Assembly (NCBI GenBank): GCA_004194705.1
Contig: SADC01000117.1
Coordinates: forward strand, 22,872-86,871
DNA length: 64,000 nucleotides
Origin: Ditylenchus dipsaci
Taxonomy: Eukaryota > Nematoda > Chromadorea > Rhabditida > Anguinidae
Direction of reading: 5' to 3'
The notes under the pieces were generated by a model. It worked only from the letters and a program-made list of their open reading frames with translations. It did no database searches and was not told the DNA's origin. Shown piece by piece: positions 44,901-55,455 of this stretch. A program made the position numbers and the translations under genes. The first letter of the stretch is position 1. Each line of letters starts with the position of its first letter.

Positions 44901-47879
44901 GATTCGCTTAACGCCCGTGAATGAATATACACCTGGACGAGGGATACCTACCTCTAATTGTGGAGATCGGTTGAGTGAACTCAAAATTTTGATATTATCA
45001 AACCTGATTCACCACACGATTCAACATTTGATAGCATGGTTGGTTTTCGATTTATTTTTTTTTCAATTTTTCAGGCCATCCTCGTGCACATATACCTGAC
45101 CCTATATTAACCTACAGCTACATCAATCTTTTTCTATAAAAAAGTGCTGGTTTCGGTTGTGCAGCGGCCAACCAAAGTCCGACATAACGATCTAAACAAT
45201 CTTAGGGTAGTCTCGTTAATGTGTATTTTTAACACAAAAATTGTATTTAAATTATATTTGAGACAATTTGAAAACAAAATTTTTTTTGGAAAAAATCAGC
45301 ATGGGGACCAAGGCAAAATCGAATTTTCCGGGAAAAAATCAACAGGGGAGCAAAGCATATTTTTTTCGGCGTCGGCATGAACACATATAGAGCCGTACCG
45401 TATTCTCTCTATTAGTTCACATGTGGGATTATTTTTCGATCATCCGAAAATCGGAAAAATTTGGGGTCGATCTCGAGATTTTTGGGTGAAAATCCGAAAT
45501 CTGAAAGAGGGGATCGGTAGAGCTCGTGGGAGCTAAGAAAATGCAATAAACAGCTTTGTTTAATATTTTCTCTGAGCTGAGATACAGGTCCCCAAAGTTG
45601 GGGGTGTGGGTTTAATAGAGAGTGTGGAACTAATAGAGAGAATACGGTATTTTTTATGCGAGAACAACCTTGTGCAGCTGGAAAGCATATCTGGGGCAGA
45701 ATTCTACTGGCTTTTAAATGAATACAAGGTTACTCGGGTAAGTCGCCGCATAACACGCAATCTTTTGTTCTTAAAACGTGAAAAAGGTTCATTTTGGACG
45801 TTTAGACGTGTTTGCATGGCGCACTGGTAAAGTTTTTCGTCAAAGCATTTTACATTTCAAAAAAGGCTGTTTCTCTGAGGTGACGGGCTCAACCCAGCTC
45901 CATGGATTCCATCTATTTTTTGATTTTTTTTGCAAACTTTAATTTGAGTACAGATCAACCGAAAGTCCAAACTTCACATCATATACAACGCTAAAAGTTA
46001 AATGAAACTTCATTCGCTTTTCGTTTAATACATCCTCAGCAACAAGTCATTTACCAAAATGTAGCCCTGAATCTGCTCTGAAAAGTTAGAGCAATCTCTA
46101 AAAAATCGAGCGTCTATGGAAACTAGGAGCCATTTTGAGTCAGAAACTCATTTTCTGTTGTTGAGTGCATGTTATTTGTTTGGAATAAATGTTATTATTT
46201 TTTGCATGTGCAAAAGAAACTCGATAAACGACACCCTTGAGATTTTTTAATCTCAAAAGTCTCGCTTATCCGACACCCCAATTAACCGACACCTCATTTA
46301 ATCGACACCTACTGCCAGTCCCTAGGGATGTCGGTTAATCGAGACGCGACTGTAAAAGTTGAGAAGGGCTCAAACGTGTGTCCCAAATTACACAAAACGC
46401 GAAAATGCAGAACGTCACAAAAAGCACGAATTTGAAATTACCCGTAAAAGGCCGATGCACCAACAAATTAGCTGATTTTTGGAATACTGTCTCTGAAGAC
46501 TTGACGTCTTGTTTTGGTATTAAAATGAAGAGCAGTCTCTTCGGTTTCTGTTACAGTCCAGTGGTGAAAAATAAACGGTGATATCAACCAAAAAATGAAC
46601 TAAATTTTTTATTTCAAAAAACTTTTAAAAAGTGCAACTTACCCTAGTAACCCGCTGAATTCTGCCCTAGGTAGGTGTTTCAGCTGCGCAAGTTGTTCTC
46701 GCAAAAAATAACACAATCAAATAATTATAACAACCCGAAGCTGTCAGATTTCATACAATCAACCCTTGAAACGGACCGCTAGTAGCACTTTTCAGGGAAT
46801 TTTTTTCCCTATCTTGTTTAGCGTGAAATTCTAAAAAAAACGCTCTCATTAGTACAAACCGTAGTTTATGTGTTAAAAGCGCTTTTTCAGTTCTGTTTCA
46901 ACAGTCTAGTCGCAAATATCGCAAGGGTTTTGATTTTTATTTTTCAAATATTTTTTCAAAAACCTAAAGTTTTTGCTTTTAAAAAGCAAAACCTCAATTC
47001 GATTTTCGGCTAAAAATTTTTAAAATTTTTAAGGTTGGTTATGGTAATCATGGAAGTTTCACTAACCTATTTAAATAGTCTAACAAGTAACCTTGGTGAT
47101 CAAGGTGATTATAACTTAATCAACCTGAAAAAATTTTAAAAATTATAGCCAAAATGTGTGTCAACCCTCCAGCAAGCGCCCCTCCCTCCCCCAAACCGAA
47201 ACAGGTCCATAGGACTAAGTTTTTAGAGGACCAAGGCAAAAAGTCAAAAAAATCAAATCCCCAAAAATATTTTACGCCAAACACTCCTCCCCCAAATTTT
47301 TTTGACGAATAATATCATTATAAAGCTGTTCGAGTTGATATAACCAATGTTGAGCGAGTACATACAGGGTGTGTCAGAATTACGCGCACTTTTTTGAAAA
47401 ATTTGGCGAGGTAGCTCCTTGCCCGATCGATTTCCGTTTTCGGGACCCTAACCCGAGGAAATCTCCAGAATTACGGGCTTTTAATAATCAATAACACAGA
47501 CTTCCCATTCATCTTTATTCGTACAATAATAAACAATAAGAAACAACAAGAAAAAAGGTGCATAGACGTTTGGCTCTTGATTCTTGATATTAGCCATGAT
47601 CTGAAGTGAAAAGCATGAAAAGGAAGAGATATACCATGCAGACAGCATAAATCCAATTAAAATTGATAACATATAAAAAAATTAAGACAGAAAGAGCAAT
47701 GTGCGCGTAATTCTGACACACCCTGTATATTGCGCTCCAAATATTTTATTTTGAATTTTTTTTAGTTTTCTACAACATATCAAGTGCAGTCCAGTGATTT
47801 GCAGCATATTAACGCCATGTATCGTTGTGATCAAGAATATGTGGATAAAGCACAGCGCTACCAGGCCAAAAAAGAATAA
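35910..47879 (+). CDS. astacin-family zinc metalloprotease
   Basis: A zinc endopeptidase of the M12A (astacin) family, usually secreted. Exons: 35910-36114, 36167-36287, 38362-38549, 39617-39759, 47766-47879, all GT-AG and in phase, giving about 256 residues. Motifs in order: HYVPYRF (start of the mature domain), TTCTKF, the zinc site [19 protein letters not shown] with its three histidines, the catalytic Glu and the fourth ligand region, the Met-turn SVMHYP, and the C-terminal [11 protein letters not shown]. The final stop follows QAKKE. No signal peptide is visible at the first ATG, so a 5' exon may be missing or the protein may be atypical. Unlike the neighbouring genes no frame break is seen. 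The last intron is 8 kb because of inserted transposons. Confidence 0.93.
36400..36550. repeat. GC-rich GGCGCCGGCGCTGG imperfect repeat
   Basis: In an astacin intron, several inverted and direct GCGCCAGCGCC / GGCGCCGGCGC blocks separated by AT-rich DNA. This differs strongly from the surrounding composition. Minus-strand ORFs through it are low complexity. Confidence 0.6.
37090..37400. repeat. degenerate CCACCCTAAA repeat
   Basis: Many imperfect units like AAACCACCCTAAACCACC and CTCAAACCATCCGAAAC, average length about 20 bases. The complementary pattern (GGTTTAGGGTGATTTG) is at about 61555-61700. Too variable to be telomeric. Confidence 0.65.
37601..37773 (-). CDS. putative small single-pass membrane peptide, antisense in astacin intron
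   Basis: Not recognised as a known family. An in-frame ATG at 37708 opens a 35-codon frame (stop 37603-37601) whose core [18 protein letters not shown] is a strong transmembrane helix, followed by a short Cys-rich tail ([10 protein letters not shown]). Directly upstream, from ATG 37773, a hydrophilic frame ([20 protein letters not shown]) ends at the same place one base out of phase, within a run of A. One more A would fuse the two into a 57-residue type of small membrane protein with an acidic N-terminus. AATAAA is present about 95 bases downstream of the stop. No homologue can be checked here. Support is the coherent design and context, not a family match. Confidence 0.5.
39320..39580. repeat. 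family A structured repeat in astacin intron
   Basis: GC-rich stem (GCCCCTGCGCCCCTGAAGG ... GCCCCTTCGGGGCGCAGGGG), then GGTTGAGATGCGC, ACCTTAGAC, ACTCGAAAGTGACTCTGG, GCATGAAAAAACATGC and GCGGTAGGCCCCAG. Lies just upstream of the fourth exon. Confidence 0.8.
40380..43510 (-). CDS. hAT transposase (BED finger, RNase H-like core, dimerisation domain)
   Basis: Minus-strand exons. N-terminus from ATG 43510: [12 protein letters not shown], then [20 protein letters not shown] with H...H, a BED zinc finger; a one-base shift lies in a run of A between them. Next: [19 protein letters not shown] (43160-43250), a core segment [20 protein letters not shown] (41581-41937), the [15 protein letters not shown] segment (41210-41416), and the C-terminal dimerisation domain [20 protein letters not shown] with ECFSKA (40380-40700). 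This order is diagnostic of hAT. Removing the Harbinger insert joins the codons on both sides ([10 protein letters not shown]). Possibly active once; frame breaks make the present state uncertain. Confidence 0.9.
42155..43146 (-). mobile_element. Harbinger-type non-autonomous element (992 bp) inside the hAT
   Basis: Ends GGCCGGTACTCACCATC and its complement, flanked by CAG (42152-42154 and 43147-43149), a 3-bp CWG duplication as known for Harbinger. Both ends pass into minisatellite arms of TACCTTTTACCCTTACCTC units (about 42165-42290 and 42970-43140). It is inserted in the coding part of the hAT transposase. Confidence 0.92.
42354..42755 (-). CDS. fused SANT/Myb-like domain and transposase tail in the Harbinger derivative
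   Basis: 133 codons. The first half, with [29 protein letters not shown] and HRVTELR, is the Myb/SANT-like DNA-binding protein that Harbinger elements encode separately. The second half, with [18 protein letters not shown] and an acidic tail, is the C-terminal end of a DDE_Tnp_4 transposase. The catalytic core is absent. The simplest explanation is an internal deletion joining two convergent or tandem genes in one frame. It could bind DNA but not catalyse transposition. Confidence 0.75.
   Translation of the reverse strand: MLSLVIAMFTSEMCKRLVELVAEHQDDLFPNSRKKDSAAGQNAAWKLIADTLNTEYPDQGSHRVTELRIALERVPQFIIAAAVLHNICRLRRVSDENDEDMLDEQPPEEVNADDRISTGSNMRNSIVNRYFTR
43750..44830. repeat. family D interspersed repeat, copy 1
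   Basis: Starts with ACAATTCGCCTCC units, then TCCATTCATTCCACGAAC, CTTTTCTGTCGATGCATC and GTTGTTGTCCACATGG, ending in a foldback with AGTGGACGACCACTTG. An inverted copy is at about 57290-58335. No transposase is visible. Confidence 0.8.
45396..45652. mobile_element. MITE with ACCGTATTCTCTCTATTAG ends
   Basis: Left end TACCGTATTCTCTCTATTAG, mirrored at 45628-45652 (AATAGAGAGAATACGGTA). The internal region has short inverted motifs (TGTGGG, TCGATC). The same end sequence appears singly near 37800, 32780 and 21870. Lies in the astacin last intron. Confidence 0.75.
45650..46830. repeat. family E foldback, copy 2
   Basis: Arms share ATACAAGGTTACTCGGGTAA, GGGGCAGAATTC and GCGAGAACAAC with the complement at 46630-46740. 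The middle shares TCTTGTTTTGGTATTAAAATG and GTGAAAAATAAACGGTGATA with the copy at 17290-18110. A box A-like element seen in copy 1 is not clear here. Confidence 0.6.
46250..46350. mobile_element. pogo/Tigger-like element end
   Basis: ACCGACATCCC and GATTAACCGACA motifs in both orientations (CCCCAATTAACCGACACC, GGATGTCGGTTAATCGAG) with ACAGTCGCGTCTCGATTAAC on the minus strand. This is the usual end pattern of pogo-type MITEs. The other end was not located. Confidence 0.45.
47365..47725. mobile_element. mariner-type MITE (361 bp)
   Basis: Ends CAGGGTGTGTCAGAATTACG and its complement, flanked by TA (47363-47364, 47726-47727). It ends only 40 bases before the last astacin exon, so it contributes to the intron end. 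No transposase. Confidence 0.9.
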
Positions 47880-48385
47880 TTGAAAAATATTTTGTGCATT
47901 ATAATAAATGTTTATTATAACTAGGGTTGATAAATGAAATTTCATTAAAACAAAGTCTCATTTATCGGCAACCAGACAAAGCAATATCAAAACTATCTTG
48001 TTGCTCGGTTGCTATGTTCACAAAAATGCTTGTAACTTACTGGCGTCTTCTTTTTCAATTTTTTTGATTATCTGATGCAGCATTCGATAAACTTTCTAAA
48101 TCGGGCAAACCTTTTTTGTAGCTAAATTACCTTTAGCATCTAATGGACTTTTTTTACAGCTAAAAGCCTTTTTTGCATCTAAAGGACTTTTTCTGCTGCT
48201 AAAAGACTTTCGCAGCTTCAAATCTGCTTATTTTATGCTTGTGTTGTAGTTTTAGCAAGGATTTTTATACAGTTGAAGGTGAAAATAATAATGAGAATAT
48301 TTCAAATCTCAGATTCGATTCCGAGTGAGTGCGAATAATTTTTCGGCTATACATGCATTCACATCTCCGGAAAAAGATGCCTTAA

Positions 48386-48577
48386 AGGACCATAGCCGTC
48401 GCCGACAACGGGAATTTCAAATATTTGAATTCGCGCGGGACAGTTCTCTTTCGTCTCACACTGTACTCTTTTGACTTGCTTCGAATGACTCAAAAGAGTA
48501 AAATGACAGACGAAAGAGAACTGTCCCGCGCGAATTCAAACATTTAAAATCTCGTTGTCGGCGACGGCTATGGTCCT
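48386..48577. mobile_element. TTAA-type MITE (192 bp)
   Basis: Bounded by TTAA (48382-48385, 48578-48581). Ends AGGACCATAGCCGTCGCCG and complement, with GCGCGGGACAGTTCTC arms. Its CTCTTTCGTC segments match the element at 11862-12051, so the two families are related. Confidence 0.85.
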
Positions 48578-48609
48578 TTAAAGGAGCGGGAAAAGCTTTT
48601 AGGTTTGAA

Positions 48610-48886
48610 AAAGCGGCCTCCATGGCGCAGCGCGTAAGCGTTTTCTGGCCAAAAATGGTATTGCAGGTTTGATCCCATGTTGCGGCATGCTATTTAATTT
48701 TGCTTATTTGACCAGTTATAGGGGTAATTTGGGTCACTCATTCCGAATCTGCCGTCAAAAAGTCTAATCACCTCTAAAACTGGTCAAACAAGCCACAAAT
48801 AAATAGGATGCCACCACGTGGGATCGAACCTGCAACACCATTTTGGGCCAAAAAACGCAAACGCTTGCGCACTGCGCCACACACGG
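48610..48886. repeat. inverted pair of tRNA-like modules
   Basis: Plus-strand module 48612-48690: GGCGCAGCGCGTAAGC (box A-like) then GCAGGTTTGATCCC (box B-like), ending in GCGGCATG. The minus-strand module at 48808-48885 reads GTGGCGCAGTGCGCAAGCG and GCAGGTTCGATCCC. Between them is about 115 bases of AT-rich DNA. Resembles two tRNA-derived SINE heads facing each other; neither folds into a clean tRNA by eye. Confidence 0.65.
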
Positions 48887-49730
48887 CGTGTCAAACACGT
48901 CAAATGACCAAATCGGGCTTGGCGTTCTGTTTTAATGAAAATTCAAAATTATTTTTCATTTTTAATACCATTGACAAAAATATGCTCAATTTTATGCACT
49001 AAATGTTCATAAGATTGTTTGTTATAATTTCTATGGATACTTCTTGTCTAAAAAGTCGGCTTCGAATTCAATTTTCCTAATTTAAAGGGAGGACGTACTT
49101 TTATGTACGCATTGTCTAGTTCATAGGTTCAAATCCGCCTGGGTGCATACCCTATTTTTTACCCCATTTTTTCATGTTTTATTTACAAGTTTGGTGTCAA
49201 AATGATCTTCAGTCTCTTGGCTATCCAACAAGACCATCAGCACAGGGTTTAAGAATGATCATGACTGAGTTGCAGGCCGAAACCCCCTTGAAATACCTGG
49301 GAATTTTTTTCGCTAAATCGTCCACTTTCTCGATGAGAACTGCGCATTTGGAATAACTGTGATGTGCATAAGAAAGCTGAGTGAACGTACTACGATCGTG
49401 TCAGACAGAAAATTTTTTGAATCCAAAACCGAGAAAAATCTATTTTAAGTTAGCAATCCCATTCTGCCAAACTGATAAATTTTAACTTTTAATTTTTTTA
49501 ACTTTTTAACATTTATAACAGAGCCTGATTTCTTTTTAAATCGCAAAAGCAAACTTAGAGCTTTCCAATGGTATCAAAAGAAATCGAACACAGCTTACCT
49601 AAGCAAAAGTTATAACCGAAAACATAAAATGCTAAAAACAAAAAAATTTGAATTCAAAATGTTTTTTAAAACGAATTTGTCTCTATACGAAGATCTCGAT
49701 TTGGTCTTTTGACGTGTTTGACACGGCGTG
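48886..49730. repeat. family C element, copy 2
   Basis: Near-identical to 25073-25923: same GGCGTGTCAAACACGTC ends, same GGTTCAAATCCGCC motif and the same 60-codon ORF with an additional C. It abuts the tRNA-like pair directly. Confidence 0.85.
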
Positions 49731-50536
49731 TGTCATGCCTGCCCTGTGATAATCCTAACCAAAAAAATTAACATAGATAGTTTAAGCCAAAAACATTTTT
49801 TATGCCTTTGCGCGTTTTTTTTTATTCTCCTTGTGAATTTTATCCAATTTATTTTCCTTTTTTGGCAATTTGACAAACAGGAAAAAATTCGAACCTAATT
49901 TTTTGTTTACGCTTAAAAAAAATCGACTGCTTTTTTTCTATTTACTTAGAAATTTTTCGCTACAATCTTTTCTCTATCAATAGAGTGTAATGTACTAGTA
50001 AATATGTTTTGTTACTATTAAAATTCCAGTCTCTAATTTGTTAATCGATTATATTTTAAACGCAAAAGGAAATGAACTTTTTGTGAAGAAAAAAGATGGG
50101 AACATTATTTTCTCGTGACTTGTTTTGAGATTCACCCTAAAAAGTGCGTTCGGACTTTATTCTTTTTGATCCTTTTTCGCCACAAATTAGTAACAATTCT
50201 TTTGAACGCACACCAAACGATCGGCAATCACTTTTGATCCGGCCTACTGACTTACAAAAACTACTTGTTAGATACTTTAATAAATTTTATTGTAGTGCAA
50301 ATTTTCTAAAAATCTTTTCTCTCAACATTTGGGTCCGGTTTCGGCTTAAATAACTCCCGTTAAATTACGCTCGAAATAAGATACACCTCTATAATAGACA
50401 CAGGGTATACCTTACATTGAGATTTGACTGTAAATTGTAGTCAAAATAACTTTTTTTGCTTATTTTTCGTCCGACTTTTATATTTAAATTATTTTCTGCA
50501 TTATATTTCTTTACCGTCGTATTCTGGACATGAATG
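49731..50536. other. AT-rich region, no gene recognised
   Basis: No motif, repeat end or exon chain that I can support. Confidence 0.4.
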
Positions 50537-50692
50537 TTAACTAGTGTCACAATTGTCAGTCTCTTCTATTGTATTCTTGGCGTCCCAAAGGATTCCATTG
50601 AGACCGTCAACCATTGATTGCATGATGCTCTTCAGAAGATTTTTTGACTTCTTGAATTTCGCATCTGGCTTTCTTCTTACTTTATCACTTAG
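50537..50692 (-). CDS. last-exon-like segment of an unidentified gene
   Basis: Minus strand, from an acceptor-like AAAATAG at 50693 to a stop at 50539-50537. It reads LSDKVRRKPDAKFKKSKN, then LLKSIMQSMVDGLNG, then ILWDAKNTIEETDNCDTS. The amphipathic helix-like composition and mixed codon use look like a real protein end. No upstream exon was found before the IPPK start; the DNA at 50760-50830 looks like a pogo-type repeat. Function unknown. Confidence 0.4.
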   Translation of the reverse strand, partial: LSDKVRRKPDAKFKKSKNLLKSIMQSMVDGLNGILWDAKNTIEETDNCDTS

Positions 50693-51360
50693 CTATTTTA
50701 GTAAAAGTTCAAGGAATTTAACAATGTTAGGTTGTCTCAAAATCTATTAAACCTTTAAAAGGTCTCGAGTCTGATTAAGGACATTCGGTATAAGACACAC
50801 TCGATTTAAGGACAGCATTTCGGCCAGTCTCTTGAATGTGCTTAAAAAATAGTGGACTATAGTCTGAAATACTTCTTAGTTTACACTTTCTTATGCATTC
50901 GAAGCGAAAAATTCAAATGTTAAAAAATTGAGACTATTAACATTTTAAAAATATTCGCCTGGTCAGTCTACAAACAGCTTTTGGAAAACACCTAACAAAT
51001 ACGTTTTCTTTGATTGTTAGATGTTAATACGCTGAAATTACTTTTTAGTAAGCTATTATGCTCATTCTGAGTCTTTCAACATAAATCGGTTCTATTTAAA
51101 ATGCATGAGTCACATACTTTGGTGCTCATTTTTATCTGTGTTCTGTTGTTGATCAAACTGTGTGTATGTGTAATCTGTGGTGTTTTAGACCACACTAAAG
51201 CGATTGGTGGGAGTTATCCCCGATTGGAACAACCCTGAGAAGCATATAGCGCTTTTCAGAGAGCTAGCATCAACATGCTGCCTTTGTCTCCCTTATTTCA
51301 CTAATGTTTTACTTATTCCTGCTATTTGGCATATTACATTCCAGCTGTGAAGAAGGAGGA

Positions 51361-54260
51361 ATGGTGGAGTTGATCGATCCTTCTGCTTTCAGGGGTGCTT
51401 TTTAGGCACATTAAAATGGTTTTTCTTGGCAATTTTATTTGATCCGTTTTAGCCTTCTGCTTTCGCGCGAAGGCCGTTGCAACTTTGTGATCAGTGCCAG
51501 GACGAAAAAAATAATCTCAGGTAATGTTTCGCACTTTTTAACACGAGAAAGGCGGACTGTAAGTTTTGGCTACCTGGGAATTTTAAGAATTTCTCAGAAT
51601 AAAACCGAGTAGCGCCGGAAATTGTCTGGTAGCCGACCTAACTTTAAGAATTTTCGATTTGAAAACCTGAAATTAACAAAAGTTTAGAAATCTCTTCATA
51701 AAAGTGCGAAGGAAATGTCCGCTTTAATCTGAATTCTTGATATCAGGTCAGGCAGCTAAGATTCTCCTATTCTGAGTATACAGTCGATTCTGGAAAAGCC
51801 GAATTTTTATGCACCTCTGAAAAATTATTGGGGAGGGTATATGACACCAGCTTTTTTGGGCTTAGGCTGAGGGTTATATGACACTAGCGCCACATTTTCG
51901 TTTTCAACTATTTTATTCAGGATAGTATGGAGGTTGGCCAAACAGCGCAAAAGTGGTATGATGACAGCCAAGCCAAGTGCGAAGTGGTCAATCAATACTT
52001 GGAAAAGTTAATATCCCCTTTTCTCGGAGAAGTTATTTGGTAAATCATTTCAAAAAGGCACAAAAGCTCTCTAATCTATTCAAAATCTTCAGATTCGAGC
52101 CAAAATAGTGCACATTCCAGTAGATCGGTTGCACCACATTGCAAAGTCAGTAATTTATGCAGCTAATTATCAACTAGCCACTATAAAATTAAAGATTCCT
52201 GCTCTGCCGCACAACTGAAAATTGAGACCTGGGAGGAGTTGAAAGACGAGTGCAAATACCCTTCAGCGATATCATTCTTCCCGATCCACATGTTGAGCGG
52301 TGATGAGGGCAGATATGTGTGTGCACTCCAGATGCCGGATGCCACCAGAATCCCTAGGCAATTGCCATATGTCTATGGTCTACAATAACAGTAGAGATTA
52401 AACCCAAACAGGGCTTTTACCAAAATACATCCTGGTCTTCAAACGTGCCTTTTTGCAACAATTGTATTTTGCAACTGGAGAATGCAAAATCTGTGGGTTA
52501 TTATTTTTCTTAATGATAAAACTTAAATCCCACCCATGGCCTGCTTTTTCGACAATCTTTTTCGCTCGTTTTTTTGGGTTGATAAGTTGTCGAAGTTAGT
52601 AGAAAACTCATGGTGGTTCCAGTAAAAGCTATGAAAAATTGACCGAAAAAAGTGTGGCGGCGACTCACCACTTTCAAGAAACTCAAAAAATTATTATTCT
52701 TAAATTAAACTTATTGCTTCAAATTTAGGCGGCTTTTGAAGCTATGTATGACTTCTGTCCATTGGAGTTATATAGTGGAGAAAGGCATCGAATGCACTCT
52801 AGTATTGACTCGTTGATTAGAGACCCGCATAGGTGATAATGCCTACTAGACAGTAAGATGATATTATCTACGAACGAAATTGCAGAAACCTTCGAATATT
52901 TGTGGATGGCAATTGCGTTCATGATGAACTGTCTGTTCTTCCTAGAGAAGACCTAAAAACCATTCTATTTCCTGGTGCTCCAGCTGATGTAAGACTTTCT
53001 AATAACATATATTATTTATGATTTTTTTTCATTACAGGTGGATACTTTAATTTCTGTGGTGAATTCCTTTTTTAATTTTCAAACCACAAATTTTATTTCA
53101 GATAGCTTGTATTCTAGCGGGTGTAACAACGATATTGACCAAAACTCTGAGGATTTTTCCATTTGCATGACAATAGCGTGCTATCCGACCTGCTGAGAGC
53201 GCAGAAAGTGGACAATATTGGAATTATTAGAGCCTTTCAGTACTTTCAGGTTGGTTATTTAGATCGTTACATAGGCCTATATAGGTGAACTATATTCTTG
53301 ACTTAAAATCCGGAGAAAAGACCAGTTTTAGCAGTGTTGCATAGGTCTCCGGCTATAGCCAAAGTCGGAACGAAAACGGTAAACTATAAAGCACTGCTCG
53401 GGACTGAATCCTATCGGTTCACGATTATGATCATTATCAGAAATCCTATAAATTATGGTTTTGGCATTATTTTAAAGACTCGGTACTCAATCGGGTCAAA
53501 TGGAGTCAGAACTTGTAATAGCACCGTAAAATTAATGATTGACTGTGATATAGCTTCTCTCATTTTCAGAAATTGCCTCTCAACATCCAGGTGTATTTCC
53601 CTCAATCATTATGTCTCATTGCAACTTTTTGATTTTAGCGCGAACTCACAAATAATCCAATTTGGTATGAAAAATATTTATTTCTTAAAAAAATTATTTT
53701 TTATCCCTATTATTTTCAGTTGAACCGTGGCGGTGTTTCGTTTTTGAAACGCTCAGACCCTAGATCATTGGTATGAAATTTTAAAAAATATCAGCTTGAC
53801 TCTAAATTAACTATATTTTCTTCAGGTAGAGAGGTATTTGCTGGCTGCTACAATGAAGTAGCCTTTTCTTTCTGAACCAGTTCTTCTATCAATGATTTGC
53901 TTTCAGAGACTGCAGCCTGATGGTGAGTGTGCGACTTGTGGACCACACCCAGCTCAGCCAAATGACCAATGTCAATTCCAACCACAAGTTGATTTGTGTG
54001 AAAGCACTAGATGGAAGGCCTCTCTACTTCACCTTTGCCACTAGAATTGTCGATCTAGACCCAAAGTCAGCAAAAAACCTGGAAAATGGTTAGTTTTCTG
54101 AGAAACTTTTGAGCCGTAGTAAAGACTAATTTTAGCCTACCGAAGATTTGTGAATGGTGTTGAGGCAATCCGAGCCAACCCAAAATCCACAAGCCCTGTT
54201 GTGTCTAGATTTTTACCAGCCGTGTCGAAATTCCCTAAATTTCTAATGATTTTCCATTGA
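51361..54260 (+). CDS. ippk: inositol-pentakisphosphate 2-kinase
   Basis: Adds the 2-phosphate to inositol pentakisphosphate to give InsP6, a cofactor in mRNA export and other nuclear roles. Recognised exons (GT-AG): 51361-about 51393, about 51475-51520, 51921-52031, 52093-52145, 52195-52496, 52729-52832, 52886-52988, 53038-53058, 53102-53249, 53720-53770, 53826-53857, 53907-54088, 54136-54260. Family motifs in order: CNFVISAR (nucleotide-binding N-lobe), PFLGE, ALQMPDATRI, VEIKPKQGF (the conserved EIKPK motif), CPLELYSGERHRMHSS, NLRIFVDG, AATMKDCSLMVSV, and the catalytic-lobe end ATRIVDLDPKSAKNLENG. Shifts of one base near 52380 and one more near 53150 break otherwise conserved sequence. A middle exon may be missing. 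Identity is clear from the EIKPK, CPL..SG and DCS motifs. Confidence 0.9.
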
Positions 54261-54585
54261 AAAATTTTGCATTGTTTGCCATTTTGATCTCATTCTGTGT
54301 GTTGTCAACTCTTCACACTGAAAAACTACCATTCTAAAATGTGTTGTTGTTGTTTTTATTTTCTTTGTTACATATCATTATCGAACATCTTAAAAGCCCA
54401 TCCGAAATTTCACAAAAGCTTAGTCTTCAAAAAACTGTGAACATGAGTCACTGCAGCTTTCGCTGAACTAATGTGCCTTTACTTTAAATGCTATGTGTTG
54501 TAAATTTCTCCGATGTAAACTACATAAAGAACTGAATCGTTGAGTTTTTTTTCTAAAGTTTTATATTGATAACAGTTGTTGTTAA

Positions 54586-54747
54586 TAGAGACCGCATCGG
54601 GACGGGATCCCGTCCCGCCCGCCCTGATTTTGGCCGAAAATCCCGTCCCGAAATCCCGCCCGTTAATTTTCCAAAATCCCGATCCCGAAATTTTTTTAGT
54701 TGAAAATCCCCTCCGAGATCCCGCCCGAAGGCCAGATGCGGTCTCTA
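54586..54747. mobile_element. hAT-type MITE (162 bp), exact 8-bp duplication
   Basis: Ends TAGAGACCGCATC and GATGCGGTCTCTA, flanked by identical GTTGTTAA (54578-54585, 54748-54755). The interior is a string of ATCCCGTCCCG motifs like those in the hAT at 8284-9547, so it may use the same transposase. Lies just 3' of IPPK. Confidence 0.93.
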
Positions 54748-55455
54748 GTTGTTAATGGTGAATTTTCGAAATTCAAACATAGATAAATTTTTTGGAAATA
54801 TAAATGTAAACATAGATGCAGGCAAAAATAAGCGGAAAGAGCGTAATAGCTCGCTCACAATGAGATGTCGACGCGGAAGTATGATGTAGTAGGGCTATGG
54901 TTATATATTCCGCCGCATATATTCCGCCACATGCATGATTTATGTCTCAGGTATGTGTGTGTGCGCATCTTAACCGCCTAATTTTCGCCTAAAACTTTGT
55001 CTTGAGTTCATTGATGAAGATTAAAGATGAGTTTTCTGTCGCCGAATTTTCGTAGCGTACTCAAGCCGTCTAGCTGGACATCCACATGCAGGAGGGAGGA
55101 CTACCTCAGTTTCTAAAGTGTTAATAAGTTCATACCGGTTTTCGCAAAAGCTCGAACCCGGTTCTACCGAAATTGTGATTTTTACCCACCTCAACCCCAA
55201 TACTTGGATTGGCACCTCATTCGGGTGGATCCACCTTGATGTTCTGAAAAATTAAAATTTACTTAAAATTAATAACTAAGTTTTATAAAAGGATTTTGGG
55301 ATTTTAAATTGTATAGGGATCATTGTATAGGGGTTTGTTAACTAGCACCAAACAGGGTGGCGCTTATATTCTGCCACATGCATGATTTATGTCTCAGGTA
55401 TGTGTGTGCTCAGGTATGTGTGTGTAGTGATAGATTTATTTTCTTTTGTTCAGAT

